From the NCBI GenBank assembly GCA_937867335.1, contig CALMKX010000369.1, forward strand, positions 1 through 64,000: a stretch of 64,000 nt of DNA, given 5' to 3'. The position numbers and the translations under genes are program-made. The notes beneath the pieces were generated by a model that saw nothing but the letters and a program-made list of their open reading frames with translations, ran no database searches and was not told the DNA's origin. Positions 50,907-60,536 of this stretch are shown piece by piece. This DNA is from an uncultured Acidobacteriota bacterium (GTDB taxonomy: Bacteria; Acidobacteriota; Thermoanaerobaculia; Multivoradales; SZUA-115). Within the stretch, counting starts at the first letter, position 1. Every line of letters begins with the position of its first letter.

Positions 50907-53687
50907 TCAGCGAGAGGACACCCGAGGGAACCCGAGTGGAATGGTGCTGGTGCCCGCGCCTTCCTGGCCGGCCGGAGCGATGGTGAAGCTCCAGGCCTGC
51001 TCGCCGGAGGTGCAGTTGCCGCGGAAGTCGCAGGCACCGGCCGCCAGCCGCGCCGTGTAGGTCTTGCCGGGCTCGAGGAAGACCTGGTGCGGGAACAGCG
51101 CCCAGGTGCCATCGCCGATCTGGTTGACGAAAGCCGGCACCGCCACCCCATCCTCGCCAACCAGAGTGAAGCGGCTGGGGTCGAGGTCGCGGATCGGCTC
51201 GGAGAAGATAGCCTTCACCACCACGTCCCGGGGCACGTCGACCGCCCCTGCCCGCGGGTAGCCGGCTGCTGCAGGGGGCTCGCGGTCGGCCCCGGCTCCC
51301 TCGACCTCGATCACCCAGTTGCGGACCGCCATCGGCACCGGCGGAGCTCCCTCCACTACCGCCGGCTCGTGGACCGGCACCCGGCCATCACAGGGGCCGC
51401 GCAGCACGCAGGGCTCGAGCAGGGCGTCGGTGTCGGTGTCGGCGAGGTTGCCCAGGAACTTCTGCGCCACCTGGGCTTCGAGAGATTGGTAGTACACCGC
51501 CGCGACCACCGCGATCGGGCCGCGAAGGCCGGACGGCACCACCACCGAGTAGCGGTCGAGGCGCAGGGTGGCTCCGGCGTTGGGCATCGGCCGCAGCCGG
51601 GTGTCCACCAGGTAGGCGTCGTCGAAGCGGTCGCCATCGCCGTCCAGGTCCCGGAAGTTGGGGAGCCCGGAGGGATTGTCCGGGTCGATCACCTTGCCTT
51701 CGGTGTCGAGGGGCATGCCATCGCGATCCACCTCGAGGTTGAGCGGCGCCGCGTAGGGCAGGGCCAGCGTGGGGCAGCCGTCGCCCAGCGAGGCCACGGC
51801 CCGGAACTGGTAGGCGTAGGGATCCGGCGAGGCGGCGGGCACCATCTGCTGCGGGCAGTTCGGGAAGTTCGGGTCCGGCCCGTTCTCGCGGGTGAGGTAG
51901 CCCACGCCGCGGGAAGACCGCCGCCACTCCGAGTCGTAGATCTCGAGTTCGGCGCCCGTCGCGAGATCGAAGGCACGCACCGCAACCCAGGCGTTGCGGC
52001 CCTCCGGGAAGCCCGACGGGAAGTTGTGCCCGCTGCCCTCGTTGGCCACCTCGATCGCGATCGGCGCCTTGCTGCCCGGCTTCGCGCGGCTGGCCCCTTC
52101 GAGCTTCAGGGAGAGCACGTTGCGCAGCCGGTCCCAGGCCAGGCGGGCGTGCTGGGTGGGCGGGCCTTTCGCTTCTGTACCCGTCCAATAGGCGTTGTGG
52201 TAGACGCTCTTCTCGTCCGCCGAAGAGAAGCTGTACACCGAAAGCTCCGGCCAGGGCTGGTTGTTGCCGTAGGTGTCGACGTCGGCGCCGATCAGCCGTG
52301 GCACGAAAGTGTTGCCGCCGATGAAGTGGTGAGTGAAGGCCGGTGTCCGCTCGGGGGCTTCGTTGGCGAGACGGGCGGTTCGGGGGGCCGCCGCCTTGCC
52401 TCCCGGGTTCAAGGTGCGGGCGGTGCCCGGCTGGCCGAAGTCCTGCTGCATGTGGCAGGTCTGGCAGTCGCGCTTGTAGCGGGGATCGAAGTTGCGGTTA
52501 CCGGGCCGGTCGGCGTAGCGGCTGCTCAGCCATTCGGTGTACGTGCGCTCGATCGGGAAGCCGCCCACCCAATGCCCCAGATGGTTCTTGATGGTGAGGA
52601 AATTGGTCACGTCGTGGCAGGTGGCGCAGGCCTCGGCGCGCTCGTGGAGCGCCTGGTAGGTACCGCTGTGGGCGGCGGTGAAAGCACCCTGATGGCGCTC
52701 GATCGGGCGCCCGAAAACGCCGCTCAGATAGGGGTCCGTGCCGCTCTGAGGCTGGGCGGCGAGGGGGCCGAGAAACTCCTGGCTGGCGATGGCGTGGGGC
52801 GAAACCCGGTAGGAAGCGGCGCCGATCGCGTACCCCAGGTTGGGGCTCTCGGGGTCGGGTACTTCGAGCTGATCTCCCCGCCGCCCCTCGCCGGGCACCA
52901 CCCGCGGCGGCGTGCCGCTGGGCCGGTAGTTGGCGAAGGCGGTCACCCGGGTGCCGGCGAGGGTGTGGCAAACGCCGCAGAAGATCCCCGCTTGGCCCGT
53001 GGTGGTGTTGCGCATCTGAGAATCCAGGGTGGCGAAGGCGATGCCGGTGCCGGCGTCCGAAGTGGGGTTGAAGCCCGGGTCGAGATGACCTCGCTCGGGC
53101 CCTCCCGGGGTCGCCGAGGCTTCCGCCACCACGTTGTCCACGTAGTTGGTGGGCATGTGGCACTGGGAGCAGAAGCCGTCCAGGAGGGACCCCGGCCGCG
53201 CCAGCACCTGGCGCTCCCGGCCGAGGTCGAAGGTCGAAGTACAGTCGCTGTTGGCGAAGGGGTTCAAGTGCGCCTTCTCGGTGCCGTCCGGCGGCTCCGG
53301 CAGGTCGCAGTCGCCCGCCGTGGAGGTCAGACGGGAGACCAGCAGGAAAGCGCCCCGCCAGGCTGGATCTCGCCAGGCATTCGACATCATCGAGCCGTTC
53401 CACTGGGCGAAGATCTCGCCGTGGCAAGTGCCACATTTGGCCGGGTTCAGATGGTTCTTGAAATAGCCCTCATAGGGCGGTGGAACGGCTTTCGCCTCGG
53501 CGGTGAGAAATGGCGGTGTGAGCGGCATCGCATTCTTCAGAGCGAGTGCCGAGACTCGCGGAGAACTGGCACCCGCAAGCAACGCGAGCCCAGCTGCCAC
53601 TGCCGCGCCGAGCGGTAGCACCCACTGCAAGAGACGACTCAGCCGCGTTGATCGATTGGCGTCTGCGTTTTTTGACAACGGTGTCAT
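50907..53687 (-). CDS. Exported pentaheme cytochrome c (cytochrome c554-like) with C-terminal Ig-like domain
   Basis: ATG 53687 gives 926 aa. A basic N-terminus and a membrane segment or signal (LLQWVLPLGAAVAAGLALLAG) are followed by five heme c sites: CGTCH (85), CSQCH (173), CGVCH (237), CATCH (354) and CQTCH (408). GQAGIFCGVCH and NGSMMSNAWRDPAW resemble the corresponding parts of the pentaheme protein at 5981-8923 and the cytochrome c554 family. The C-terminal third is beta-rich and ends in a bacterial Ig-like domain (VDVPRDVVVKAIFSEPIRDL). It diverges from the ACIII operon across a 366-base region, so it may exchange electrons with that complex. Confidence 0.87.
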   Translation of the reverse strand: MTPLSKNADANRSTRLSRLLQWVLPLGAAVAAGLALLAGASSPRVSALALKNAMPLTPPFLTAEAKAVPPPYEGYFKNHLNPAKCGTCHGEIFAQWNGSMMSNAWRDPAWRGAFLLVSRLTSTAGDCDLPEPPDGTEKAHLNPFANSDCTSTFDLGRERQVLARPGSLLDGFCSQCHMPTNYVDNVVAEASATPGGPERGHLDPGFNPTSDAGTGIAFATLDSQMRNTTTGQAGIFCGVCHTLAGTRVTAFANYRPSGTPPRVVPGEGRRGDQLEVPDPESPNLGYAIGAASYRVSPHAIASQEFLGPLAAQPQSGTDPYLSGVFGRPIERHQGAFTAAHSGTYQALHERAEACATCHDVTNFLTIKNHLGHWVGGFPIERTYTEWLSSRYADRPGNRNFDPRYKRDCQTCHMQQDFGQPGTARTLNPGGKAAAPRTARLANEAPERTPAFTHHFIGGNTFVPRLIGADVDTYGNNQPWPELSVYSFSSADEKSVYHNAYWTGTEAKGPPTQHARLAWDRLRNVLSLKLEGASRAKPGSKAPIAIEVANEGSGHNFPSGFPEGRNAWVAVRAFDLATGAELEIYDSEWRRSSRGVGYLTRENGPDPNFPNCPQQMVPAASPDPYAYQFRAVASLGDGCPTLALPYAAPLNLEVDRDGMPLDTEGKVIDPDNPSGLPNFRDLDGDGDRFDDAYLVDTRLRPMPNAGATLRLDRYSVVVPSGLRGPIAVVAAVYYQSLEAQVAQKFLGNLADTDTDALLEPCVLRGPCDGRVPVHEPAVVEGAPPVPMAVRNWVIEVEGAGADREPPAAAGYPRAGAVDVPRDVVVKAIFSEPIRDLDPSRFTLVGEDGVAVPAFVNQIGDGTWALFPHQVFLEPGKTYTARLAAGACDFRGNCTSGEQAWSFTIAPAGQEGAGTSTIPLGFPRVSSR

Positions 53688-54053
53688 GGTCGATGGACTC
53701 TCGCAGGTCGTGTTGTGTGATTGTCGGTCGACTCTGACCGAAAGAGTACTGTCCCGCTGGATTTTCGGGACACCTATTTCGTCGTCTCCCTTTCCCCACG
53801 ACGGCACACTTTACTTCGAGACAGAGCTATGGCCAACTTTGGCCGTCTCTGCCTGGAGTCTGTGCGTCCGGACCGCCAGGATGCCTATTGCAGCTTTTGA
53901 CGCAGATTAGAATCAGGAGGGAAGAGAGAATACCGTCGAAGACGGCTTGATCAATTGAGCGAGCCGTGCACTCGGCAAGGATACTCGCCCTAAGTTGCGG
54001 CGATGCTTCGCAAGAGCGGAGTTATGGCGAAGCTTTGCCCAAGGCTTTCCATC
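53688..54053. other. Divergent regulatory region between the pentaheme cytochrome and the ACIII operon
   Basis: A 366-base gap with unusual symmetry. TCGGTC-N6-GACCGA (53724-53741) and GTCCCG-N9-CGGGAC (53751-53771) are exact inverted repeats 37-84 bases before the cytochrome start. GGCCAACTTTGGCC lies near 53832, and the octamer TTGATCAA near 53948 is self-complementary. These are candidate operators for a redox or metal regulator; no known consensus was matched. The frame opening at 54003 could extend the diheme protein, but has no ribosome site. Confidence 0.55.
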
Positions 54054-54893
54054 ATGAAGGAGCTGGCCGTGAAAAGCCGATCGGTGATCTTCTCGCTCAT
54101 CCTCAACACACTACGGGTGGTACCGGTCTTCTGGATTGCTTTCTCAGCGCTACCGATCCACGCGGACTATCAGCCTGCGGTGATCTTCAATGGTCGCTGC
54201 AGCGGTTGTCATAGCGTTGGCCATGGCGTCGTGGTCGGACCGGATCTCGCCGGGGTCACCCAGCGCCATAGCAAGGATTGGCTGCACCACTTCATCCGCT
54301 CTTCGCAGACGGTGATCAAGAGCGGCGATCCCGAAGCCAAGGCGCTGTTCGACAAGTTCCACACCGTGATGCCCGATCACGACCTCGCCGATGCCGAGAT
54401 CGAGGCTCTGCTGGCGCTGATCGAAGCCGGCGGCCCCAAAGAGCCGGTGCCTCCGGAGCTGCGCCTGGCCAGCGAGGCCACGCCCGAAGAGATCGCAGCA
54501 GGCCGCGCGCTGTTCGAAGGCAAAGCCCACTTCGCTAGCGGAGCCGTCGCTTGCAGCCACTGCCACGTGGCCGGCCAGGCGGCCTGGACTCAGGGCGGGT
54601 GGCTGGCCTCCGACCTCACCCATACCTATGCACGCCTGGGCGACTGGGGCCTGGTGAAGCTCTTCCGCCAGCGCATGCTCACGCTCAAGGGCCATGCCTG
54701 CACCGGCAAGCCGCTCACCGGCGAGGAGCTCTTCGCCCTCAAGGCCTGGCTGCGCCAGACCTCCAGCGAGCCCTCCACGAGTTCGCGCACGCCGCTCGAC
54801 CCGATGGTCGCCGGCGCCGCGGGCGGAGCGGGCCTGGTGCTCCTGCTGCGCCGGCGCGCCCGGTCGAACCGCTCCGCGGAGGGCGGCTCATGA
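54054..54893 (+). CDS. Diheme cytochrome c with C-terminal membrane anchor, first gene of the ACIII operon
   Basis: Start at ATG 54054 gives 279 aa; ATGs at 54003 and 54024 are possible. A signal peptide (VVPVFWIAFSALPIHA) leads to two class I cytochrome c domains with CSGCH and CSHCH and methionine ligands probably in FHTVMPDHDLADAE for the first. After a serine/threonine linker a C-terminal helix, MVAGAAGGAGLVLLLRRRAR, anchors it or forms a sorting-like tail. The stop overlaps the actA ATG by four bases. Fusion or association of such a cytochrome with ACIII could provide an exit for electrons. Confidence 0.82.
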   Translation: MKELAVKSRSVIFSLILNTLRVVPVFWIAFSALPIHADYQPAVIFNGRCSGCHSVGHGVVVGPDLAGVTQRHSKDWLHHFIRSSQTVIKSGDPEAKALFDKFHTVMPDHDLADAEIEALLALIEAGGPKEPVPPELRLASEATPEEIAAGRALFEGKAHFASGAVACSHCHVAGQAAWTQGGWLASDLTHTYARLGDWGLVKLFRQRMLTLKGHACTGKPLTGEELFALKAWLRQTSSEPSTSSRTPLDPMVAGAAGGAGLVLLLRRRARSNRSAEGGS

Positions 54894-56074
54894 TCGAGCG
54901 TCTCTTCCTGGTAGGCCTGCCCTACCTCGCTCTGGCGAGTTGGCTCCTCCTGCCCGCAGGCCGCGGCCTCCTCGCCGCCGAAAAGCCCACCGCTCCGGGG
55001 CTCGCCGCCCTCGCCGGCGGCTGGCTCTGGCGGCTCGCCCTCGGAGTGGTGCTCGGCGCCCACCTGGTGGCGTTTCTCGCCCCGCAAGCTCTGACGGCGC
55101 TCCACCGCGCGGGTGCCACGGTGGTGCTCGAAGGGGTGGGAGGCACAGCCGCCTTGCTCTGCCTGGTGGGCGTCTGGGGGCTCTGGCGCGGCCGAGCCGG
55201 CAGGCCCTGGGGACTCGCGGACAACCTGCTCCTCGCGCTGGTCACCCTCAACCTGCTCTCCGGGCTGGGAGTCGCCCTGCGCTACCACTGGGGCTCGCTC
55301 TGGTACGGCGACACGGTCCTGCCCTATCTGGTTTCTCTGGCCCGCCTCAAGCCGGAGCTGGCGCAGATCGCCGAGCTGCCGCTCGCGGCCCGACTGCACC
55401 TGGCAAGCGGCTTCCTGGCCCTGGCGCTCGCTCCCGCAAGCTCGCTCGGCGCTCTACTCGCCTTGCCCTGGTTCCGGCTGCGCCAGCGCCCGGCCCTGGT
55501 GCGTCGCCTCGCGGCCACCGCCGCCGCCTGCGTGCTCCTCGCTCTCGGAGCGCTCGCCACCAGCGCCATGATGAACCTCGGCTACAGCCAGGGCTACGAG
55601 CCGGCGCAGCCGATCGCCTTCTCGCACAAACTCCACGCCGGCACCCATCAGATCCCCTGCCTGTACTGCCACTTCGGGGCCGAGCGCTCTCGGCATGCCG
55701 GGATTCCGCCCGCGAACGTCTGCATGAACTGCCACGCGCGGCTCAAGGTGGCAACTCCCGAAATCGCCAAGCTGAAAGAAGCGGTGGTCCAGGATCGCTC
55801 GATCGCCTGGGTGAAGATCCACAATCTGCCGGACTTCGTCTACTTCAACCACAGCCAGCATGTGGTCGTGGCCGGGCTCACCTGCCAGCGCTGCCACGGC
55901 CCGGTGGAGAACCTGGAGCGGGTACGCCAGGAAGCGCCACTGTCCATGGGCTGGTGTGTCGACTGCCACAGGAGCGAGGGCGTCGTGCCCCGTCATGGGG
56001 CCCAAACGCCGGCCGCGGATGGCAAGCCTCCGCGCGGGATGGGCGGCCTCGACTGCGGCAAATGCCACTACTGA
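54890..56074 (+). CDS. actA: ActA-type pentaheme cytochrome fused to NarI-like membrane domain
   Basis: A 394-aa protein. The first 215 residues hold about five transmembrane helices with the NarI pattern: GVVLGAHLVAFLAPQ (compare NarI GILGIFVGHFFGMLTP), LVTLNLLSGLGVALRYH and RLHLASGFLALALAPASSL (compare RLHLVLGMTLFLLFP). Its histidines could bind heme b. The C-terminal half is the ActA pentaheme cytochrome of Alternative Complex III: IAFSHKLHAGTHQIPCLYCH, RHAGIPPANVCMNCH, CQRCH, CVDCH and CGKCHY at the end. ActA normally has one membrane anchor, so the NarI-like module is an addition. It overlaps the diheme gene and precedes actB by 25 bases. Confidence 0.88.
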   Translation: MIERLFLVGLPYLALASWLLLPAGRGLLAAEKPTAPGLAALAGGWLWRLALGVVLGAHLVAFLAPQALTALHRAGATVVLEGVGGTAALLCLVGVWGLWRGRAGRPWGLADNLLLALVTLNLLSGLGVALRYHWGSLWYGDTVLPYLVSLARLKPELAQIAELPLAARLHLASGFLALALAPASSLGALLALPWFRLRQRPALVRRLAATAAACVLLALGALATSAMMNLGYSQGYEPAQPIAFSHKLHAGTHQIPCLYCHFGAERSRHAGIPPANVCMNCHARLKVATPEIAKLKEAVVQDRSIAWVKIHNLPDFVYFNHSQHVVVAGLTCQRCHGPVENLERVRQEAPLSMGWCVDCHRSEGVVPRHGAQTPAADGKPPRGMGGLDCGKCHY

Positions 56075-56099
56075 CGGACGGGACGGGGAGGGTTCTACG

Positions 56100-59081
56100 A
56101 TGAGCAACGAGCATCCAGACGGGCCGGAGCTTCTCGAGGCGGAGCCGAGAGGGAGCCAGGAGCCCGAGTTCCCCGGTGGCCAGCGGCTCTGGCAATGGCT
56201 TGGCGAGAGCGAGGGCGAGACCCGTCGCGACTTCCTCAAGGCCATGGGCTTCAGCTTGGCCGCCGCTTCCGCCGCCGGCTGCCGCATTCCCGAGCGCCGG
56301 GCTCTGCCCCTCGCCGCCCAGCCCGAGGGCTTCCTCGCCGGGGCCGAGAACTGGTACGCCACCACCTGCGGCGGCTGCAGCACCGGCTGCGGCCTGACCG
56401 TGAAGGTGCGCGACGGCCGGCCGATCAAGATCGAAGGCAACCCGGACTCGCTGCTTTCCCGCGGTGGCACCTGCGCCGCGGGCCAGGCCACGGTGCTCTC
56501 CCTTTACGACGACGAGCGCTTCGCCGGGCCGCTTCTCGCCGGCAAGGCCGCCGCCTGGACGGAGGTGGATGCCGCCGTCGCCGCCGGCTTCGAGGCGGCC
56601 TCGAAGGCCGGCAAGAAGCTGGTGTGGCTGGGCCGGGAGCGACCCGGCCCCGCGGGCGAGCGCCTGCTTCGGGACTGGCAGAGTCGCTTCCCGGGAGCGG
56701 AACATCGAGTGTACGAGCCGCTGTCCGCAAGCGCCGCGCGGACGGCGAACGAGCAGAGCTTCGGGCTAGCACGGATCCCCCGGCCCCGCTTCGACCGATG
56801 CCGGCTGGTGGTGGGCCTCGAGGCCGACTTCCTCGGCACCGGGCTGTCGCCGGTGGAGCACGCCCGGGCCTACGCCGAGAGGCGGCGGCCGGAGCTCGGC
56901 GCCGGGAGGCTACGCCATCTCCAGGTCGAATCCGCCTTCTCGCTCACCGGCGCGAGCGCCGACCGCCGCTGGCCCGTGCATCCCTCGGAGCTCGGCCTCA
57001 CGGCCCTGGCTCTCTTGGCCGGAGTCTCCAGGCTGGCCGGCGTCGCCCTCACCTTGCCGGGCGAGATCGCCGCCGAGGTCCAGCGCTTCGCCCCTGTCGC
57101 CGAGGAGCTCTGGGCCAGGCGGGGAGCCGCCCTGGTGCTGTGCGGAGACACCGACCCGGATCTCCATCGCGTGGTCAACCGCCTCAACAGCCTGCTCGGC
57201 GGCCTGGGCGCCACCCTCGACTTCGACCGCCCCTCCTACCAGAGCGAGGGCGACGACCGAGCCTTCGCCTCCCTGGTGGCCGAGATGGAGCGCGGCGAGG
57301 TAGGGGCTCTGCTCCTCGAGGGCGTGAACCCGGCCTACGACTCGCCGCTCGGCGAGCGCTTCGTCGCGGCGCTCGAGCGAGTTCCGCTCACCGTCTCCTT
57401 CGCCGATCGCCCGGACGAGACCACCGAGAAAGTCCAGGTGGTGGCTCCGGACACGCACTTCCTCGAATCCTGGGGGGACCACGAGCCGGTCGGAGGCTGC
57501 TACCAGCTGAGCCAGCCGATGCTCGAGCCGCTGTTCGCCGCTCGGCACGCCGGCGAGAGCCTGCTCGCCTGGAGCGGCCGGCCAACGCGCTGGTACGACT
57601 ACCTGCGGGAGACCTGGAAAGAGCAGGTCTTCCCCCGGCAGAGCCGCTTTCCCGGCTTCGACGAGTTCTGGGATCATGCCCTCGAGCAGGGAGGACTCGA
57701 GCTGCCTCCCCTGGCCGGTGAGGGCGCCACCCTCGCCGATCGCCTCTCCCCGGCCGAGCTCGAAGCCTCGGTGGCCGGTCTCCTCGCTCGGGGCCGGGCC
57801 GGGGCCGCTGCCCGCAGCCAAGGGCGGCTCGAGCTGCGGCTGGTCGAGTCGATCGCGCTCGGCGACGGCCGCCTGGCCAACAATCCGTGGCTCCAGGAGC
57901 TGCCGGACCCGACCACCAAGATCACCTGGGGAAACGCGCTCGCGATCTCTCCCTTCCTGGCGGCGAGGGAGGGCCTGGAAGACGGCGAGGTGGTGCGCCT
58001 CACCGGCCCGACGGTGGCCACCCCGCTCGAGGTTCCGGTGGTGGCCGTTCCCGGCCTCGCCGCCAGCACCGTCACGCTGGCGGTGGGCTACGGCCGGCGG
58101 CGGGCGGGCAAAGCCGGCACCGGGGTGGGCGTGAACGCCTTCCCCCTGGCGCCCCTCGAAGACGGGCTGGTGCGGACCTCGCTCGCCGGCGTGGCCCTCG
58201 AGAAGACCGGCCGCCGAGAAGTGCTGGCCCGCACCCAGCAGCATTTCTCGGCCGAAGGCCGGCCGATCGCCCGCGAAATCGGCCTGGCCGAGCTCGAGGC
58301 CGCTCCTGAAGGCGAAGCCGAGGAAGCGCCGGAGTCCCTCTGGCCTGAGCACGAGAAGCCGGAGCATTTCTGGGCAATGACCATCGACCTCGGCTCCTGC
58401 ACCGGCTGCTCGGCCTGCGTGGTGGCTTGCATGGCCGAGAACAACGTGCCCGTGGTGGGGCCGGACGAAGTGCGCCGCGGCCGCGAGATGCACTGGCTGC
58501 GGGTGGACCGCTACTACCAGGGCGACGCCGACGCCCCCGAAGTGATGCACCAGCCGATGATGTGCCAGCACTGCGATCACGCACCGTGCGAAACCGTCTG
58601 CCCGGTGCTCGCCACGGTGCACAGCTCGGACGGCTTGAACCAGCAGGTCTACAACCGCTGCATCGGCACCCGCTACTGCGCCAACAACTGCCCGTACAAG
58701 GTTCGCCGTTTCAACTGGTTCCGCTACGCCGACAACGACCGCTTCGACTACCACCAGAACAGCCCCCTCGGCCGGATGGTGCTCAACCCGGACGTGGTGG
58801 TGCGCTCCCGCGGTGTGATGGAGAAGTGCTCGCTGTGCATCCAGCGCATCCAGGCCGGCAAGCTCGAGGCCAAGCGCCGGGGCCGGCCCCTCGCCGACGG
58901 CGCCATCAGCACCGCTTGCCAGCAAGCCTGCCCCTCGCAGGCCATCCACTTCGGAGACCTGCGAGACGACCAAAGCACGGTGGCGGCCAAGCAGAAGGAC
59001 CGCCGCTTCTATCGCGTTCTCGCCGATCTCGGCACTCGCCCCGGCGTGGGCTACCTCGCGCGGGTGCGGGTCACGGAGTAA
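56100..59081 (+). CDS. actB: ActB: fused molybdopterin-like and iron-sulfur subunit of Alternative Complex III
   Basis: ATG 56100, with GGGGAGGG 7 bases upstream, gives 993 aa. The N-terminus has a Tat-type signal, TRRDFLKAMGFSLAAASAAG. The MopB-like half has GGCSTGCGLTVKVRDGRPIK and ends with LSPAELEASVAGLLARGRAG; in ACIII this domain lacks the molybdenum cofactor. The C-terminal ferredoxin half carries cluster cysteines: CTGCSACVVACMAENNVPVV, CQHCDHAPCETVCPVLATVH, CIGTRYCANNCPYKVRRFNW and CSLCIQRIQ followed by ACQQACPSQAIHF. It faces the periplasm and conducts electrons between the membrane subunits and hemes. Confidence 0.95.
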   Translation: MSNEHPDGPELLEAEPRGSQEPEFPGGQRLWQWLGESEGETRRDFLKAMGFSLAAASAAGCRIPERRALPLAAQPEGFLAGAENWYATTCGGCSTGCGLTVKVRDGRPIKIEGNPDSLLSRGGTCAAGQATVLSLYDDERFAGPLLAGKAAAWTEVDAAVAAGFEAASKAGKKLVWLGRERPGPAGERLLRDWQSRFPGAEHRVYEPLSASAARTANEQSFGLARIPRPRFDRCRLVVGLEADFLGTGLSPVEHARAYAERRRPELGAGRLRHLQVESAFSLTGASADRRWPVHPSELGLTALALLAGVSRLAGVALTLPGEIAAEVQRFAPVAEELWARRGAALVLCGDTDPDLHRVVNRLNSLLGGLGATLDFDRPSYQSEGDDRAFASLVAEMERGEVGALLLEGVNPAYDSPLGERFVAALERVPLTVSFADRPDETTEKVQVVAPDTHFLESWGDHEPVGGCYQLSQPMLEPLFAARHAGESLLAWSGRPTRWYDYLRETWKEQVFPRQSRFPGFDEFWDHALEQGGLELPPLAGEGATLADRLSPAELEASVAGLLARGRAGAAARSQGRLELRLVESIALGDGRLANNPWLQELPDPTTKITWGNALAISPFLAAREGLEDGEVVRLTGPTVATPLEVPVVAVPGLAASTVTLAVGYGRRRAGKAGTGVGVNAFPLAPLEDGLVRTSLAGVALEKTGRREVLARTQQHFSAEGRPIAREIGLAELEAAPEGEAEEAPESLWPEHEKPEHFWAMTIDLGSCTGCSACVVACMAENNVPVVGPDEVRRGREMHWLRVDRYYQGDADAPEVMHQPMMCQHCDHAPCETVCPVLATVHSSDGLNQQVYNRCIGTRYCANNCPYKVRRFNWFRYADNDRFDYHQNSPLGRMVLNPDVVVRSRGVMEKCSLCIQRIQAGKLEAKRRGRPLADGAISTACQQACPSQAIHFGDLRDDQSTVAAKQKDRRFYRVLADLGTRPGVGYLARVRVTE

Positions 59082-59084
59082 GCC

Positions 59085-60536
59085 ATGAAACCTGTTCCAG
59101 CGAGCCCGCGCCTCCCCCGCCCGCCCCTCATCGAGGGCGCGCCGAGCCTTGCTCAGATCACCGAATCGATCGCCAGCTCGCTCGAAGGGCGTGCCTCCGG
59201 CGCCTGGTGGGGCGCCTTCGCCGTCGCTGCGACAGCGCTCGCCGCCGGCGTGGCGGCCGTTACCTACGAGATCGCCACCGGCATCGGCACCTGGGGCCTC
59301 AACCGCACCGTGGGCTGGGCCTTCGACATCACCAATTTCGTGTTCTGGGTGGGCATCGGTCACGCCGGAACGTTGATCTCCGCCATCTTGCTGCTGCTGC
59401 GCCAGCGCTGGCGCACTTCGATCAATCGCTCGGCTGAAGCGATGACGCTCTTCGCCGTGATGTGCGCCGGCCTCTTCCCGCTGATCCATATGGGCCGGCC
59501 CTGGCTCGCCTTCTGGATCTTCCCCTATCCCAACCAGCGCGGCCCGCTGTGGGTGAACTTCCGCTCGCCGCTGCTCTGGGACGTCTTCGCCATCAACACC
59601 TACTTCATCATCTCGCTGGTGTTCTGGTACGTGGGCCTGATTCCCGACCTCGCAAGCCTGCGCGATCGCGCCAAGGGGCTCTGGCGGCGGCGCATCTTCA
59701 ACCTGCTCGCCTTCGGCTGGAACGGCTCGCACCGCACCTGGTCGCGCTACGAGGTGCTGTCGTTGATCCTCGCCGGCCTCGCCACTCCGCTGGTGCTCTC
59801 GGTGCACACCGTGGTGAGCATGGACTTCGCCACCTCGGTGATCCCCGGCTGGCACACCACGATCTTCCCGCCTTACTTCGTGGCCGGCGCCATCTTCTCC
59901 GGATTCGGCATGGTGATGACGCTCCTGGTGATCACTCGCAAGGTGATGAATCTCGAGCGCTACATCACGCTGACCCACCTCGAAGCCATGGCCAAAGTGC
60001 TGCTCGCCACCGGCACCATGGTGGGCTTCGCCTACCTGACCGAGCTGTACATCGCCTGGTACAGCGGCAACCTCTACGAACGCTACGCCTTTCTCAACCG
60101 CGCCACCGGGCCCTACGCCTGGGCCTACTGGACGATGATGAGCTGCAACTTGATCGTCCCCCAGCTGCTGTGGTGGAAGAAGGCGCGCCGCCACGTGCCT
60201 ACGCTCTTCGTTCTCTCGCTCTTGGTGAACGTGGGGATGTGGTTCGAGCGCTTCGTGATCATCGTCACCTCGCTGCACCGCGATTTCTTGCCCTCGAGCT
60301 GGTCGATGTACACGCCCACGGTGATCGAGATCGCCACCTTGATCGGCAGCTTCGGGCTGTTCTTCACCCTTTTCCTGCTCTTCGTGCGTTTCCTGCCCGT
60401 GGTGGCGATGTGGGAAGTGAAGGCCCTGCGGGGCGAGGAGCTCGCCGGTCATGGCGCTCTCGGCAGGCCGGCCGGCGCTCCGGTCCCCGAGGCGGCCGAA
60501 GACCTGGTCCTGGAGGTGGCCCCCCATGCCATCTGA
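59085..60536 (+). CDS. actC: ActC: NrfD-like quinol-binding membrane subunit of Alternative Complex III
   Basis: A 483-aa protein with about ten transmembrane helices. The N-terminal 30 residues are proline-rich and soluble. Typical NrfD/PsrC/ActC stretches are [40 protein letters not shown], and [19 protein letters not shown]. ActC holds the quinol-oxidising site and may contribute to proton movement. It starts 3 bases after actB and overlaps actD by 11 bases. Confidence 0.95.
   Translation: MKPVPASPRLPRPPLIEGAPSLAQITESIASSLEGRASGAWWGAFAVAATALAAGVAAVTYEIATGIGTWGLNRTVGWAFDITNFVFWVGIGHAGTLISAILLLLRQRWRTSINRSAEAMTLFAVMCAGLFPLIHMGRPWLAFWIFPYPNQRGPLWVNFRSPLLWDVFAINTYFIISLVFWYVGLIPDLASLRDRAKGLWRRRIFNLLAFGWNGSHRTWSRYEVLSLILAGLATPLVLSVHTVVSMDFATSVIPGWHTTIFPPYFVAGAIFSGFGMVMTLLVITRKVMNLERYITLTHLEAMAKVLLATGTMVGFAYLTELYIAWYSGNLYERYAFLNRATGPYAWAYWTMMSCNLIVPQLLWWKKARRHVPTLFVLSLLVNVGMWFERFVIIVTSLHRDFLPSSWSMYTPTVIEIATLIGSFGLFFTLFLLFVRFLPVVAMWEVKALRGEELAGHGALGRPAGAPVPEAAEDLVLEVAPHAI

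Noticed and set aside
53943-53956. FNR/CRP-type box around TTGATCAA
   Set aside because: The FNR consensus needs TTGAT-N4-ATCAA; here the half sites abut, so it is only a short palindrome.
56910-60527. 1205-codon open frame on the minus strand opposite actB/actC
   Set aside because: It lies antisense to clearly conserved act genes, has low-complexity His/Arg/Gly composition, and no domain; it is a high-GC shadow frame.
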